A DNA stretch of 48,038 nucleotides from Phycisphaerae bacterium (lineage in GTDB: Bacteria > Planctomycetota > Phycisphaerae > UBA1845 > UTPLA1), in the NCBI GenBank assembly GCA_030432035.1, contig JAUIHO010000005.1:1-48038 (forward strand), read 5' to 3'. The first letter of the stretch is position 1; each line of letters opens with the position of its first letter. Shown piece by piece: positions 34,300-42,450 of this stretch. The position numbers and the translations under genes were made by a program. The notes below the pieces were generated by a model. That model ran no database searches, was not told the DNA's origin, and worked only from the letters and a program-made list of their open reading frames with translations.

Positions 34300-35324
34300 G
34301 ATGCGGCCCGCTCCGGCGATCCATCGGCATCATCATCCTCGTCGCCATAGCGAGTAACGAGCGTCGCCGCGTCTATTCCCTTCATTTCACGCAGCCACCG
34401 CGCAAGCGCCGCCGAGTAACCATGCGTCAGCAGAACCTTCTCCGCGCCCGTCGCCGTAATCGCTTCGATCAATCCGTTCCAATCGGCATGATCCGACAAG
34501 ATAAATCCGCGATCGACGCCGCGCTGTCGCCGTCGCCCGCGCACCGTCATCCATCCCGACGCAAATGCCGTGCTAACCTTTCCCAACTTGCGCATCCACG
34601 GCGTACCTAACGCCGACGGCGGTGCCATCACCAACGCTGCCCCATTCTGCGCTCTTACCGCTGATGCTTCGCAATAGGTTAACGGCGGCTGCCGCACACC
34701 AGCCGCCGTATACGCCGCTTCGTAACGCATCAACGCGCCGTGCGCGAAAATCGGCCCGATACTATTGTCGATCTCGGCCAACACGCGTTGCGCTTTGCCC
34801 AACGCATACGTGAACAACACACTCGTTTTGCCTACCGCCTGATTGCCGCGCCACCATGCGTTGATCTCAGCGAATACCTCGGATGAATCAGCCCAGCGAT
34901 AGATGGGTAACGCGAACGTCGCCTCGCTGATAAACAGATTGCACGGCACGGGCTCGAACGTCGGGCACGTCGGATCGGGCCGTACCTTGTAATCACCACT
35001 GACACCGGCTACCTGCCCCTTGTGCTCCACGCGCACCTGCGCCGAACCCAACATGTGACCGGCGGGATGTAAAGACACCTGCACACCATTGATATCGATG
35101 CCTTCGCCGTAAGCCGCGCCGCGCACCGTGATGTCCGATCCCAAGCGCAGACGCAACAACTCCACACCGTCGGCCATCGTGAGATACCGTCGATGGCCCG
35201 CCTTCGCATGGTCGCTATGCGCATGCGTGATCACGGCATGCTCGACCGGCTCCCACGGGTCGATCCAGAAATCGCCGACGGCGCAATAGAGCCCCTTGTC
35301 GCGTTGTTCGATCAAATCTGCCAC
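34296..35324 (-). CDS. Ligase-associated DNA damage response exonuclease, metallo-beta-lactamase fold
   Basis: A 342-residue MBL-fold exonuclease-like protein. The signature HAHSDH is at 34-39, with further metal-binding residues HPAGHMLGSAQV and SGDYKV and a C-terminal ILSDHADW motif characteristic of the Artemis/CPSF nuclease branch. It begins with a GTG at 35324. It is the first gene of the ligase-associated operon and overlaps the ligase by four bases. Members are proposed to trim DNA ends before ligation. The C-terminal 20 residues are acidic (GDEDDDADG), and it ends in ERAAS. The upstream region, divergent from the DUF1579-like gene, would hold the operon promoter. I saw no LexA box there. 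Confidence 0.92.
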   Translation of the reverse strand: MADLIEQRDKGLYCAVGDFWIDPWEPVEHAVITHAHSDHAKAGHRRYLTMADGVELLRLRLGSDITVRGAAYGEGIDINGVQVSLHPAGHMLGSAQVRVEHKGQVAGVSGDYKVRPDPTCPTFEPVPCNLFISEATFALPIYRWADSSEVFAEINAWWRGNQAVGKTSVLFTYALGKAQRVLAEIDNSIGPIFAHGALMRYEAAYTAAGVRQPPLTYCEASAVRAQNGAALVMAPPSALGTPWMRKLGKVSTAFASGWMTVRGRRRQRGVDRGFILSDHADWNGLIEAITATGAEKVLLTHGYSAALARWLREMKGIDAATLVTRYGDEDDDADGSPERAAS

Positions 35325-35455
35325 AGTGGAAATTGTAGGCGTCTGTGGCGCAAAAGGCCCCCGCTCGAATCATCCATCACAGCAGCCATGTGACCGCACG
35401 ATATACAAATCGCAACACAATAACGCGTTGCGCAGGCATCGCCGTCTTCAACGAT

Positions 35456-35484
35456 TTGTCAATCCACCTGTCCGGTTTTAAATT
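35456..35484 (+). promoter_or_regulatory. Sigma-70 promoter for the DUF1579-like lipoprotein gene
   Basis: TTGTCA (35456-35461), a 17 bp spacer and TAAATT (35479-35484), ending 67 bp before the ATG. A good match to both boxes in the 226 bp divergent region. Confidence 0.55.
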
Positions 35485-35550
35485 CATCTAAACGTTGCAA
35501 TAAATCATCTTTCGCGAAGCGACCCTTGCATCGCACACGGAGCACGAACC

Positions 35551-36138
35551 ATGCGACACATCACCATCCTTTGCCTCGCCCTACTCACCCTCATCGGCTG
35601 CCAACAACCGAACAATCCCGACGTTGCGATTAAGACTTACGAGCCCGCACCCGAGATGAAGCTGCTCGAAAAATTCGTCGGTACGTGGCAGGAGAACGGT
35701 CGCATCGTCGAACCCACGGAAGAAGTAATTCGCGCCAGCCTTAAAGACGGTGAAGACATGCCGCCCATGACGTATGGCGGTGGCAATGTGGCCGACTTCA
35801 CGCTCGATGGCATGTACCTCCGCACCGACGGTTGGAGCGACAACGCCGACGGCACGCGCATGACGTTTGTCGAATACAAAATGTGGGACCGCCAAGCGAA
35901 GAAGTTTCGCCTCTGGTGGTTTAGTAGCAACGGCATGTACGCCACCGGCTGGATGACGGTGAGCGCGGATGGCCGCACGTTCGAATTCGACGCCCAAGGC
36001 TTCGAACCAGACGGCACGAAAAAGAACTGGACCGGTTCGCTCACGTTTACCGACGCGAACAAAACGACCTGGCAATTCATCGAGCGCGGCCCGCAAGGCA
36101 TAATGAAGATGGAAGGCGAGAACGAACGGCAGATCTAA
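35551..36138 (+). CDS. DUF1579-like lipoprotein
   Basis: A 195-residue protein with a lipoprotein signal (MRHITILCLALLTLIGC, lipidated Cys17) and a DUF1579-like domain. The domain has LEKFVGTWQENG near its start, then GGNVADFTLDGMYLRTDGW, TFVEYKMWDRQAKKFRLWWF and FEFDAQGF, the beta-sheet pattern of the DUF1579 and related lipocalin-like families. Start ATG 35551 has GGAG about eight bases upstream and a promoter at 35456-35484. It lies divergent from the DNA repair operon and has no evident partner. Location is probably the outer or inner membrane facing the periplasm. The role of DUF1579 proteins is not established. Confidence 0.82.
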   Translation: MRHITILCLALLTLIGCQQPNNPDVAIKTYEPAPEMKLLEKFVGTWQENGRIVEPTEEVIRASLKDGEDMPPMTYGGGNVADFTLDGMYLRTDGWSDNADGTRMTFVEYKMWDRQAKKFRLWWFSSNGMYATGWMTVSADGRTFEFDAQGFEPDGTKKNWTGSLTFTDANKTTWQFIERGPQGIMKMEGENERQI

Positions 36139-36252
36139 TGCTGTTCGGCCGCGCGGCGATTTATCTATCGCACGCGCCCTATTTGGGCCGTTACGTATCG
36201 CACGCGCCCGAACTGCCCCGCTCGATTTGCAATTGATATGCGCGATCTGCAC

Positions 36253-36282
36253 TTAGCCCCATGGCCAATGGCCTGGGGCTAA
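36253..36282. other. Hairpin after the DUF1579-like gene
   Basis: TTAGCCCCA (36253-36261) pairs with TGGGGCTAA (36274-36282), and inside GGCC pairs with GGCC around a three-base loop. It lies 115 bp after the plus-strand stop and 91 bp before the stop of the converging phosphatase gene. There is no T-tract, so it may be a weak terminator or RNA stability element. Confidence 0.35.
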
Positions 36283-36372
36283 TCTCTCGCGACGATAAAC
36301 CGCTTACCTGTTCACGCAATTACAAAACGGATCCACACCACAAGCCCGGCAAACAAACGCCGCAACCAAACC

Positions 36373-37068
36373 CTACCAATACCCCCCTGGCGGAATCGGC
36401 TTAATCGCCCCGCCCGTTTCATAATTCGCCGCCGCCGGCGCATCGAGTTCGTGTAGGTGTCGCCCTTCGTTTAAACAAATCAGCGAACTCACATCGCGAT
36501 AATGCCGCAACGCCGAGACCGCCGCATTATCGATGATGAACCGAAACGACGGACTCGCCGTATCCGTCAGCCACCCATCGATCAGCCGCGCCACCGGGCT
36601 GCCGTGGCTAATCGCAATCACCGCGTCGCCATCGTTCCAACGCTCCTTGAGATACGCTGCAAACCCGCGCATTCGCGCCACCAGCGCCGCACGTTCTTCA
36701 TCGACTGGCACCCACTCGTACGGCGCCGCCCAATCGTCGCACGGTCCGGCGGCGGTAAATACCTCGCGGATATCGTCCAACGGCTTCAACTCATGATCCG
36801 CCTCGGTCATGCCCGGCTTAAGATGATGATGCTCGCACAAATCGGGCCGCACGCGAATCGGCAAGCCCAACTCCGTCGCCAACGGCAACGCCGTCTGCAA
36901 GCAACGCGTAAACGGACTGCAATAAATCGCCCGAATCTCAATCCCCGCAAACCGCGCCGCCAACCGTTCGGCCTGCCGCCGCCCCAGCTCGGTCAACTCA
37001 GAATTTAACCGCGACGTCGCACCGGTATTGGCTTCGGATTCGGCATGGCGGATGGCGTAGAGGAGCAT
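36373..37068 (-). CDS. Histidine phosphatase family protein (phosphoglycerate mutase-like)
   Basis: A 231-residue branch 1 histidine phosphatase. The catalytic RHG motif appears as RHAES (7-11) with His8 as the phosphohistidine; the usual Gly is replaced by Ala, which is common. Other residues: GRRQAERLA, YCSPFTRCLQTALPLA (the second Arg), and AISHGSPVARLI with the second catalytic His. The family acts on many phosphate esters, so the substrate is unknown. It is a stand-alone minus-strand gene between the DUF1579-like lipoprotein and a large secreted protein. No adjacent gene shares a pathway. The fold and active-site residues are clear. Confidence 0.9.
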   Translation of the reverse strand: MLLYAIRHAESEANTGATSRLNSELTELGRRQAERLAARFAGIEIRAIYCSPFTRCLQTALPLATELGLPIRVRPDLCEHHHLKPGMTEADHELKPLDDIREVFTAAGPCDDWAAPYEWVPVDEERAALVARMRGFAAYLKERWNDGDAVIAISHGSPVARLIDGWLTDTASPSFRFIIDNAAVSALRHYRDVSSLICLNEGRHLHELDAPAAANYETGGAIKPIPPGGYW

Positions 37069-37133
37069 GTTGGCGAGTCGTAATCACGTCGCGCGGGAAA
37101 GTCAACTCATAAGCAATGCACAAGATTCGTTAC

Positions 37134-37178
37134 GGCTATTCAATAGACAGCTAGACACGCCATAACACTCGAATAGCC
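37134..37178 (-). terminator. Inverted repeat directly after the NxxGxxxF-repeat gene
   Basis: GGCTATTC (37134-37141) and GAATAGCC (37171-37178) are a perfect 8 bp pair with a 29-base loop, directly downstream of the minus-strand stop. No T-tract follows, so it is only a possible terminator or 3' end element. Confidence 0.3.
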
Positions 37179-37179
37179 A

Positions 37180-38961
37180 TTACGGACAGGCGTTATCTGA
37201 AGCAAGCAACGCTTCAACGAGATCGGCAATGTCTGTCGGTGTGACGCCGTCAAAGCCGTTGACATTCGCACAATCGCAATCGCCGGCCATATCAACCAAA
37301 CAAGCGACGAAACCCTGCAAGTCATCACCAGCCACGCGACCGTCCTCATTCAAGTCGCCGGGGCATGGGCAGATGCCGAAGTCAGGGGCTTCGAGTCTAA
37401 CAACCCCGATATGGTTGTCCTGAAACCGCAACCAAACTGCTAGCGTTCCCTGTTCCGTCAAGTCTGGTACCAGCCAGTGACGCTCAACGACGCGCAGCGT
37501 GGTACCGTTATTTGTCGGCGTCAATAACGTCTGACCTGTACGAAGCAACGGCACGACCACATTGCCAGGCGAATTAAGAAAGAGACCGTAATTGTCAAAG
37601 CTCTGATAGGCCGCAATCGCAAGAGCGCCTCGATTGTTAAGACTCGCAACGAATAACTCTTCCGGTACAACTTCTTCGCCGTCCGGCCCGAGTACGTCTC
37701 CCACTCTCACAATTAATCGCATGCCGCCAACACCTGCGTCGCTAAAAATTGCCTCGTCATTGGTCGCGTCAATCGAATCACCCTGCAAAGATGCGACATA
37801 TGCGATTCGCCCCGCGTTGGTAATCGGGATCGGTGTATCCGGAATTGCCGGGCCGCCGATCAACTCAAAGTGGCCGAACGTAGTATCCGGGCCTAGGCCG
37901 GGTGCGGCTTGCCCGGTCATTGCCACGATGCTTGGTGAACTGATCCCGTCGGAGACAAACAAGCCTTGCGACGGTCCGACCAACGGTTCATATAGCGTCG
38001 CACCAAAAGTGACCAAGCCGTTGTTATTCACGCGCAGCCGATTGAAAAAGCGATATTCGATAGAAAACGGCAACTGCGGTACTTGGGTACCCTTGCGCGC
38101 AAGCATCGTGACTTGATTCGTCTCGTCAACAAGAAAGACGCCTTGGTTGTTCGAGCTTGAAACCTGACCATCAAACCACGCTTGGAAACAGATTTTGCCG
38201 CTGTCACTTAGTTGCGGGTCCGACGCGCTCGTCGAAAAAACGACATTCACGAGGCCGGGGACAGAGTCACCCGCTCGAAAAATTATCTCGATATTCTGTC
38301 CGACACGCCGCCGAAATAACGCAAAGTTATTCGTGGCATCAACATTGGTGCCCGTTAGGGTAGCGAAAAAAATTACGTCGCCAGCCTCATTGAGCCGAAG
38401 GTCACGAAACTCGCCGAAAAGAACTCCCGACGGCAGTCCGGGAACCTGATCTCCCTCGCGCACCACAATGGATAGACCGTCGTCTTCGTCGACCAAGGCC
38501 ACCACCAGATCGTTGTTACTGGTAACACTATTACCCACTAACTCCACCGGAAACAGCAGTTCCCGATTCTGATTAAGTTGCAATAAGTCATATCCCAAAT
38601 CCGGACAGCATGTAACGTTTAAGAGCCCCCCAACAGATACACCGGCACCGAGTTGCGGTAGTAAGTCGCCCGTCGCAACTACCCGTAGAAATTCACCCTC
38701 TCGATTGATGATCGCAACCATCTCATCGTTGGACACATCGATGCCGGGGCCGGTGAGTTCCATGTACACGGCGATGTCGCTCGCATGGTTAATCGACGGG
38801 AAACTGATCCAATTGATCATCACTCCGGTCGGCTCATTAGGCACCTGATTCTGTGTAACCAGCAAGGTGTCGATCTTCGTCCCGCCGTAAGATCGCCGGA
38901 GGTCGGGTCCGATCGCGGTCAACAACAGGATGAAGACCAGTGCAACACGGCAATGGGGCAT
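37180..38961 (-). CDS. Secreted NxxGxxxF-repeat beta protein with dockerin-like C terminus
   Basis: A 593-residue exported protein with an N-terminal signal peptide (MPHCRVALVFILLLTAIG). The mature part has repeated units with a pattern like LNEAGDVIFFATLTG, LSDSGKICFQAWFDG, VNNNGLVTFGATL, ITNAGRIAYVASLQG and LNNRGALAIAAYQ, separated by FLVDETN- and LIVRVGD-type segments. These match a repeat seen in planctomycete and other proteins of the choice-of-anchor NxxGxxxF type. The C-terminal 60 residues are a dockerin-like pair (GDLNEDGRVAGDDLQGF and ANVNGFDGVTPTDIAD) with four flanking cysteines, very like that of the giant Cys-rich protein. It is a single gene, with ATG at 38961. Role unknown; probably surface or matrix. 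Confidence 0.85.
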   Translation of the reverse strand: MPHCRVALVFILLLTAIGPDLRRSYGGTKIDTLLVTQNQVPNEPTGVMINWISFPSINHASDIAVYMELTGPGIDVSNDEMVAIINREGEFLRVVATGDLLPQLGAGVSVGGLLNVTCCPDLGYDLLQLNQNRELLFPVELVGNSVTSNNDLVVALVDEDDGLSIVVREGDQVPGLPSGVLFGEFRDLRLNEAGDVIFFATLTGTNVDATNNFALFRRRVGQNIEIIFRAGDSVPGLVNVVFSTSASDPQLSDSGKICFQAWFDGQVSSSNNQGVFLVDETNQVTMLARKGTQVPQLPFSIEYRFFNRLRVNNNGLVTFGATLYEPLVGPSQGLFVSDGISSPSIVAMTGQAAPGLGPDTTFGHFELIGGPAIPDTPIPITNAGRIAYVASLQGDSIDATNDEAIFSDAGVGGMRLIVRVGDVLGPDGEEVVPEELFVASLNNRGALAIAAYQSFDNYGLFLNSPGNVVVPLLRTGQTLLTPTNNGTTLRVVERHWLVPDLTEQGTLAVWLRFQDNHIGVVRLEAPDFGICPCPGDLNEDGRVAGDDLQGFVACLVDMAGDCDCANVNGFDGVTPTDIADLVEALLASDNACP

Positions 38962-39312
38962 CTAAATTTCCTTCCAAGTTCATTGTTAGTTCGGCCCGGC
39001 GGGCGCAGTACGCAGCTCCGTTAGTAACAAGCACGCTACACTGTGAGGTCTTTTTAATGCCGAGGCCCTTCGTACAGTTACAGGCGATTTTCACAGATTC
39101 GTGTTACTGAAGTGGTTCGCCAACCGCGACATCGCACCGGATACCAAATTCTTCGCAATAGCAATTTGGGCCCGCCTCCTTAAAGGAGCCAGCTTTTCAT
39201 TGACACCGCCTCACCCCCGAAATACCCTTTACTATTACTGAAATCGGTCTGTTGGAACGGACTTACCCGACGCCCACACCGCGTCGGCCACATGCAGCAT
39301 GGAGGCGAACAT
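38962..39312. other. 351 bp divergent intergenic region
   Basis: Lies between the divergent NxxGxxxF-repeat gene and the SH3 protein gene. No gene is supported. It holds an inverted repeat CCAAATT (39144-39150) / AATTTGG (39163-39169) and a possible promoter TTGACA (39200-39205) with a weak TACCCT 17 bp later (39223-39228). Confidence 0.5.
39200..39228 (+). promoter_or_regulatory. Possible promoter for the SH3 protein gene
   Basis: A perfect TTGACA at 39200-39205 and TACCCT at 39223-39228 are 17 bp apart. It lies about 85 bp before the ATG. The -35 is perfect, the -10 is poor. Confidence 0.4.
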
Positions 39313-41703
39313 ATGAACATTCCCGCCCGCTTGCCGTCTTTCGCGTTTTTTGGTGCCCTGACCACCCTCTGCCTCGCCGCCGCCCCCGCACTGGCTGCCG
39401 ACGACTACCCCTGGGACGGTCAAATCACAGGCAACAACGTCAACGTTCGCGCCGGTGCCGGCACGCCTTATTACCCGACATGCAAACTCAACGACGGCGA
39501 TAAGGTGCGGGTCGTCGGCGAACTCAAGGGCTGGTACGAAATCGTGCCGCCGCCCGGCAGCTTCAGCTACATCGATCGCGCGGCCGTAGAGCGCCACACG
39601 AGCGACCTCGGCAACGTGACGCGGGAAAAATCCTACGTGCGGGCCGGCTCCAACATCTCGCGCCGCAAGTCGCAAACGCAGATCACGCTTACCACCGGCG
39701 ATCCCGTCGTAATTTTGGGTGAGGCCGATGGCTTCTACAAAATCCAACCGCCCGAAGGCGTTGTCGTGTACGTCAGCAAGCCGTACGTGCAGCGCATTGG
39801 GGGTACGCCCGTCGCGCCGCCCACTGCGGCACGCAACGAAAAGCCGATTGAGGCAAACAAACCGATCGTGGTCGATACGCCCATCACGGCCAACAACCGC
39901 CAACCCGTCCGTAGCGCGCCGGTGAACAACGAGCCGATTAAAGTCGCACCGCCAACTGTCGACGAACCGATTCGCACCACACCACCGACCGTGACGCCGC
40001 GACCGAAAACGACCGGCAGCAGCTCGACCAACACGCTCGTCATAAATTCGTCCAACGCGGGCTCGGCCATCGTGCAGAATGATCCCAATCCGCCGGTGGT
40101 TGCGACCAAGCAACCCACGCAGCCGATTCAATCGACCATCGCAACCAACAACGCCGACGAGCCCTTGGTGCTCGATGCGTCCAACGCGCGCTCGTTAAGC
40201 GACCCCAATCCGCCCATCACCAATCGCAGCTCGAACTACGACCTTGCGCCTGCCGAGCGTCGTCCACCGGCCGAGTTACCCGATTGGGCCAATGACGACG
40301 GAAGCAATTCGTCGAGCGCGACCGACACTACTCGCGTCGTCACCAAGACCGAGACGACCTACCGCAGCACCGAAACCACGAATACGCCGATCGCGACCAA
40401 CACCCAATCGGTTAGTCGCGCGACCAATACCAACGTCTCCGGTGGTCGCGTTCGCAACCAAGGCGAAACGCTCTACATTGACGCACAACCGATGACGCTC
40501 GTTCCCGAGCCCGTCGTTGCCGCCAACAGTACGCCGGTCGAAAACGAAACGTCGCGCGTCGATCAATACGCGTCGTCATCGTCAACCGTCACGCGCAGCG
40601 AGCCGCGCCCGACCAACACCAACACTACCGTCGTCAACAACGAATACATCACGCAAAGCGCACCGTCCGATGGCTCGCGTTTGGTGCGCGAGTATTACGG
40701 CAACAGTGCGACGCGCCCGGTGACGAACACCTCGTCATCCACGACGACCGTCGCCGATGCAAACGACTACGACGACGGAACAACCTACGAGTCCACCACG
40801 ACGACCTACGAGTCGACGAGCACGCCTACCAACAACAACTCGGCGTACGTCACCAACTCCAGCAGCTACACGTCGACGACCAGCACGACGACCGTCTCCG
40901 ACCCGTTCCCGGTCAACAACACCGCGTCGGTCAACACGATCGCCAACCGCCCGCCGCCCGAGTTCAACCCGCCGCCGATTCCGATCAGCGCCGAAGACGG
41001 CCCGTGGGCGGCGCAACTCGTCGCTGTCGAATTGGAAATGCACGACGCCTTCCGTATGCCGATCGCGCAACGACCCTACGAACAACTGATCCAAAAATAT
41101 CGCAACATCGCCGTGCAGGCAGAAGAACCGATCCCCGCGCAGTATGCCGCGATCCGCGTCGATCAGATTCAGCGCTTCGAGAACATTCGCCGCCTCACGA
41201 TGCGCTATCAGGAAGACAGCAATTCGATCACCACCTTCCAATCGCAGATGAGTCAGTCGCGCATCAGCACGCTGCAATCGTCCGGCAACGGTTACATGGC
41301 TGGCGGCACGCGTTTTGATTACGTCGGCATTCTCAAAAAGAGTTGGGCCTTCGAACCCGAGCAGATTCGCTATCGCATCGTCGATCCTCAGACCGATACG
41401 ACGATCATTTATCTCGACATCCCGTCGGACGTCATCGCCGATGCACGACCGTTGCTCGGCAAGCGCGTGGGCGTTCGCATTTCCGGCCAGCGCTTCAGCG
41501 CAGAGGCCCGCGTGCCGATCGCCGATGCGTCCGCCATCGCCGAAATCGCCACGGGTGTGCTCGCAGAGCCGATTCCAAATTCCAACAATGTTTGGAATGG
41601 GCCAAATACTTCGGTCCAAAACACCAATTCCTCTACGACCACGACGAATCGCGGTTATGATTACGGGGAAGCGGTAGTCGGCACCATGACGCCGGTCGAT
41701 TAG
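39313..41703 (+). CDS. Secreted SH3-repeat protein with long Thr/Asn/Ser-rich linker
   Basis: A 796-residue exported protein. ATG 39313 follows GGAGG, so it is preferred over the upstream ATG 39292. The signal peptide is hydrophobic up to ALAAD. Two SH3-like domains follow (about 37-92 with NVNVRAGAGTPYYP, and about 99-160 with KSYVRAGSNISRR). Between 165 and 550 the protein is a linker rich in Thr, Asn, Ser, Pro and Val. The final 200 residues (about 555-760) are a conserved, mostly helical domain with GPWAAQLVAVELEMHDAFRMP and YEQLIQKYRNIAVQAEEP, which I do not recognise, followed by a beta-rich tail. It may bind peptidoglycan through SH3 domains. The adjacent GYF/TM2 gene is 61 bp downstream. 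Confidence 0.82.
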   Translation: MNIPARLPSFAFFGALTTLCLAAAPALAADDYPWDGQITGNNVNVRAGAGTPYYPTCKLNDGDKVRVVGELKGWYEIVPPPGSFSYIDRAAVERHTSDLGNVTREKSYVRAGSNISRRKSQTQITLTTGDPVVILGEADGFYKIQPPEGVVVYVSKPYVQRIGGTPVAPPTAARNEKPIEANKPIVVDTPITANNRQPVRSAPVNNEPIKVAPPTVDEPIRTTPPTVTPRPKTTGSSSTNTLVINSSNAGSAIVQNDPNPPVVATKQPTQPIQSTIATNNADEPLVLDASNARSLSDPNPPITNRSSNYDLAPAERRPPAELPDWANDDGSNSSSATDTTRVVTKTETTYRSTETTNTPIATNTQSVSRATNTNVSGGRVRNQGETLYIDAQPMTLVPEPVVAANSTPVENETSRVDQYASSSSTVTRSEPRPTNTNTTVVNNEYITQSAPSDGSRLVREYYGNSATRPVTNTSSSTTTVADANDYDDGTTYESTTTTYESTSTPTNNNSAYVTNSSSYTSTTSTTTVSDPFPVNNTASVNTIANRPPPEFNPPPIPISAEDGPWAAQLVAVELEMHDAFRMPIAQRPYEQLIQKYRNIAVQAEEPIPAQYAAIRVDQIQRFENIRRLTMRYQEDSNSITTFQSQMSQSRISTLQSSGNGYMAGGTRFDYVGILKKSWAFEPEQIRYRIVDPQTDTTIIYLDIPSDVIADARPLLGKRVGVRISGQRFSAEARVPIADASAIAEIATGVLAEPIPNSNNVWNGPNTSVQNTNSSTTTTNRGYDYGEAVVGTMTPVD

Positions 41704-41764
41704 GAGAATCGGCTCGGTCGCCGCCGACAGCCCCGCGGAACCACAGACGAAGGGTGTAAAGGCG

Positions 41765-42364
41765 GTGTATTACTTCGTTATCGCACAAGACGGCAGCCGG
41801 TACGGCCCGGCAGATGTGGACACGCTGGTGAGTTGGGCTCGTGAGGGGCGCCTCGTCGGCGAAACCCAACTCATCGAGCGCGGCACCGAACGCACGCTCC
41901 GTGCCTGCGAACTGCCGGCGCTCCGTTCCATCACTGGCGGCAACCCGCCACAGTCGCATGTGTCGTCAATCAAGATCGAACGGGCCTACGAAACGCCCAC
42001 GATGACGCAACCGGGTCGTTCCTATGACGCCGGTCAGTCCCCCGGCGCGCCACCACCGCCGCCCATGCCGCATCAGATGCCGTACGCTCAGGATCGTCGC
42101 GCCAAACGGCACCCGAAGTTCGGTACAGCTCCGGGCGAAGAGTATCTAAGCCATCGCAGCCGCATCGTCGCGGGCTTGCTGGGGATCTTCCTCGGGACAT
42201 TCGGCATCCACCGGTTCTATCTGGGCTATCACGGTTTGGGCACGCTGCAACTGATTCTCGGCATCGCCTCCTGCGGCATATCCGGCATTTGGGGATTGGT
42301 CGAAGGCATCATCTGCCTAACGGGCGGGATGACAGATGCCGAAGGACTCGAGTTGCGGAGTTAG
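41765..42364 (+). CDS. GYF-like plus TM2-domain membrane protein
   Basis: A 199-residue protein with a GTG start. The N-terminal domain (2-52, YYFVIAQDGSRYGPADVDTLVSWAREGRL) is the GYF_2-like domain found in bacterial membrane proteins. A Pro-rich linker (about 90-115) follows. The C-terminal TM2 domain has two membrane helices (about 134-160 and 161-188), with the TM2 signature GTFGIHRFYLGYHGLGTLQL and GIWGLVEGI. It is 61 bp downstream of the SH3 protein gene and may be co-transcribed. A strong terminator follows at 42393-42427. The role of such proteins is unknown; the Tad genes convergent with it give no direct link. Confidence 0.85.
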   Translation: MYYFVIAQDGSRYGPADVDTLVSWAREGRLVGETQLIERGTERTLRACELPALRSITGGNPPQSHVSSIKIERAYETPTMTQPGRSYDAGQSPGAPPPPPMPHQMPYAQDRRAKRHPKFGTAPGEEYLSHRSRIVAGLLGIFLGTFGIHRFYLGYHGLGTLQLILGIASCGISGIWGLVEGIICLTGGMTDAEGLELRS

Positions 42365-42392
42365 CGTCTTGCACGCGATTCATTAAATGACA

Positions 42393-42427
42393 AAAGCCCG
42401 AGGCAGGTGTGCCTCGGGCTTTTTTGT
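42393..42427. terminator. Rho-independent terminator between the TM2 gene and tadC
   Basis: AAAGCCCGAGGC (42393-42404) pairs perfectly with GCCTCGGGCTTT (42411-42422), followed by TTTTTGTTTT. The opposite strand also has four T's, so it probably works both ways, as the Tad operon converges here. Confidence 0.92.
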
Positions 42428-42450
42428 TTTCTCAATCCCATCTATTCCAA

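Noticed and set aside
35581..36252. 223-residue minus-strand frame opposite the DUF1579-like gene
   Set aside because: Shadow without domain signs; the plus-strand protein has a lipobox and ribosome binding site.
39235..40131. 298-residue minus-strand frame opposite the SH3 gene
   Set aside because: Arg/His/Gly/Val-rich antisense shadow of the Thr/Asn-rich region.
40735..41619. 294-residue minus-strand frame opposite the SH3 gene
   Set aside because: Arg/Val/Gly-rich antisense shadow with no start signal or motif.
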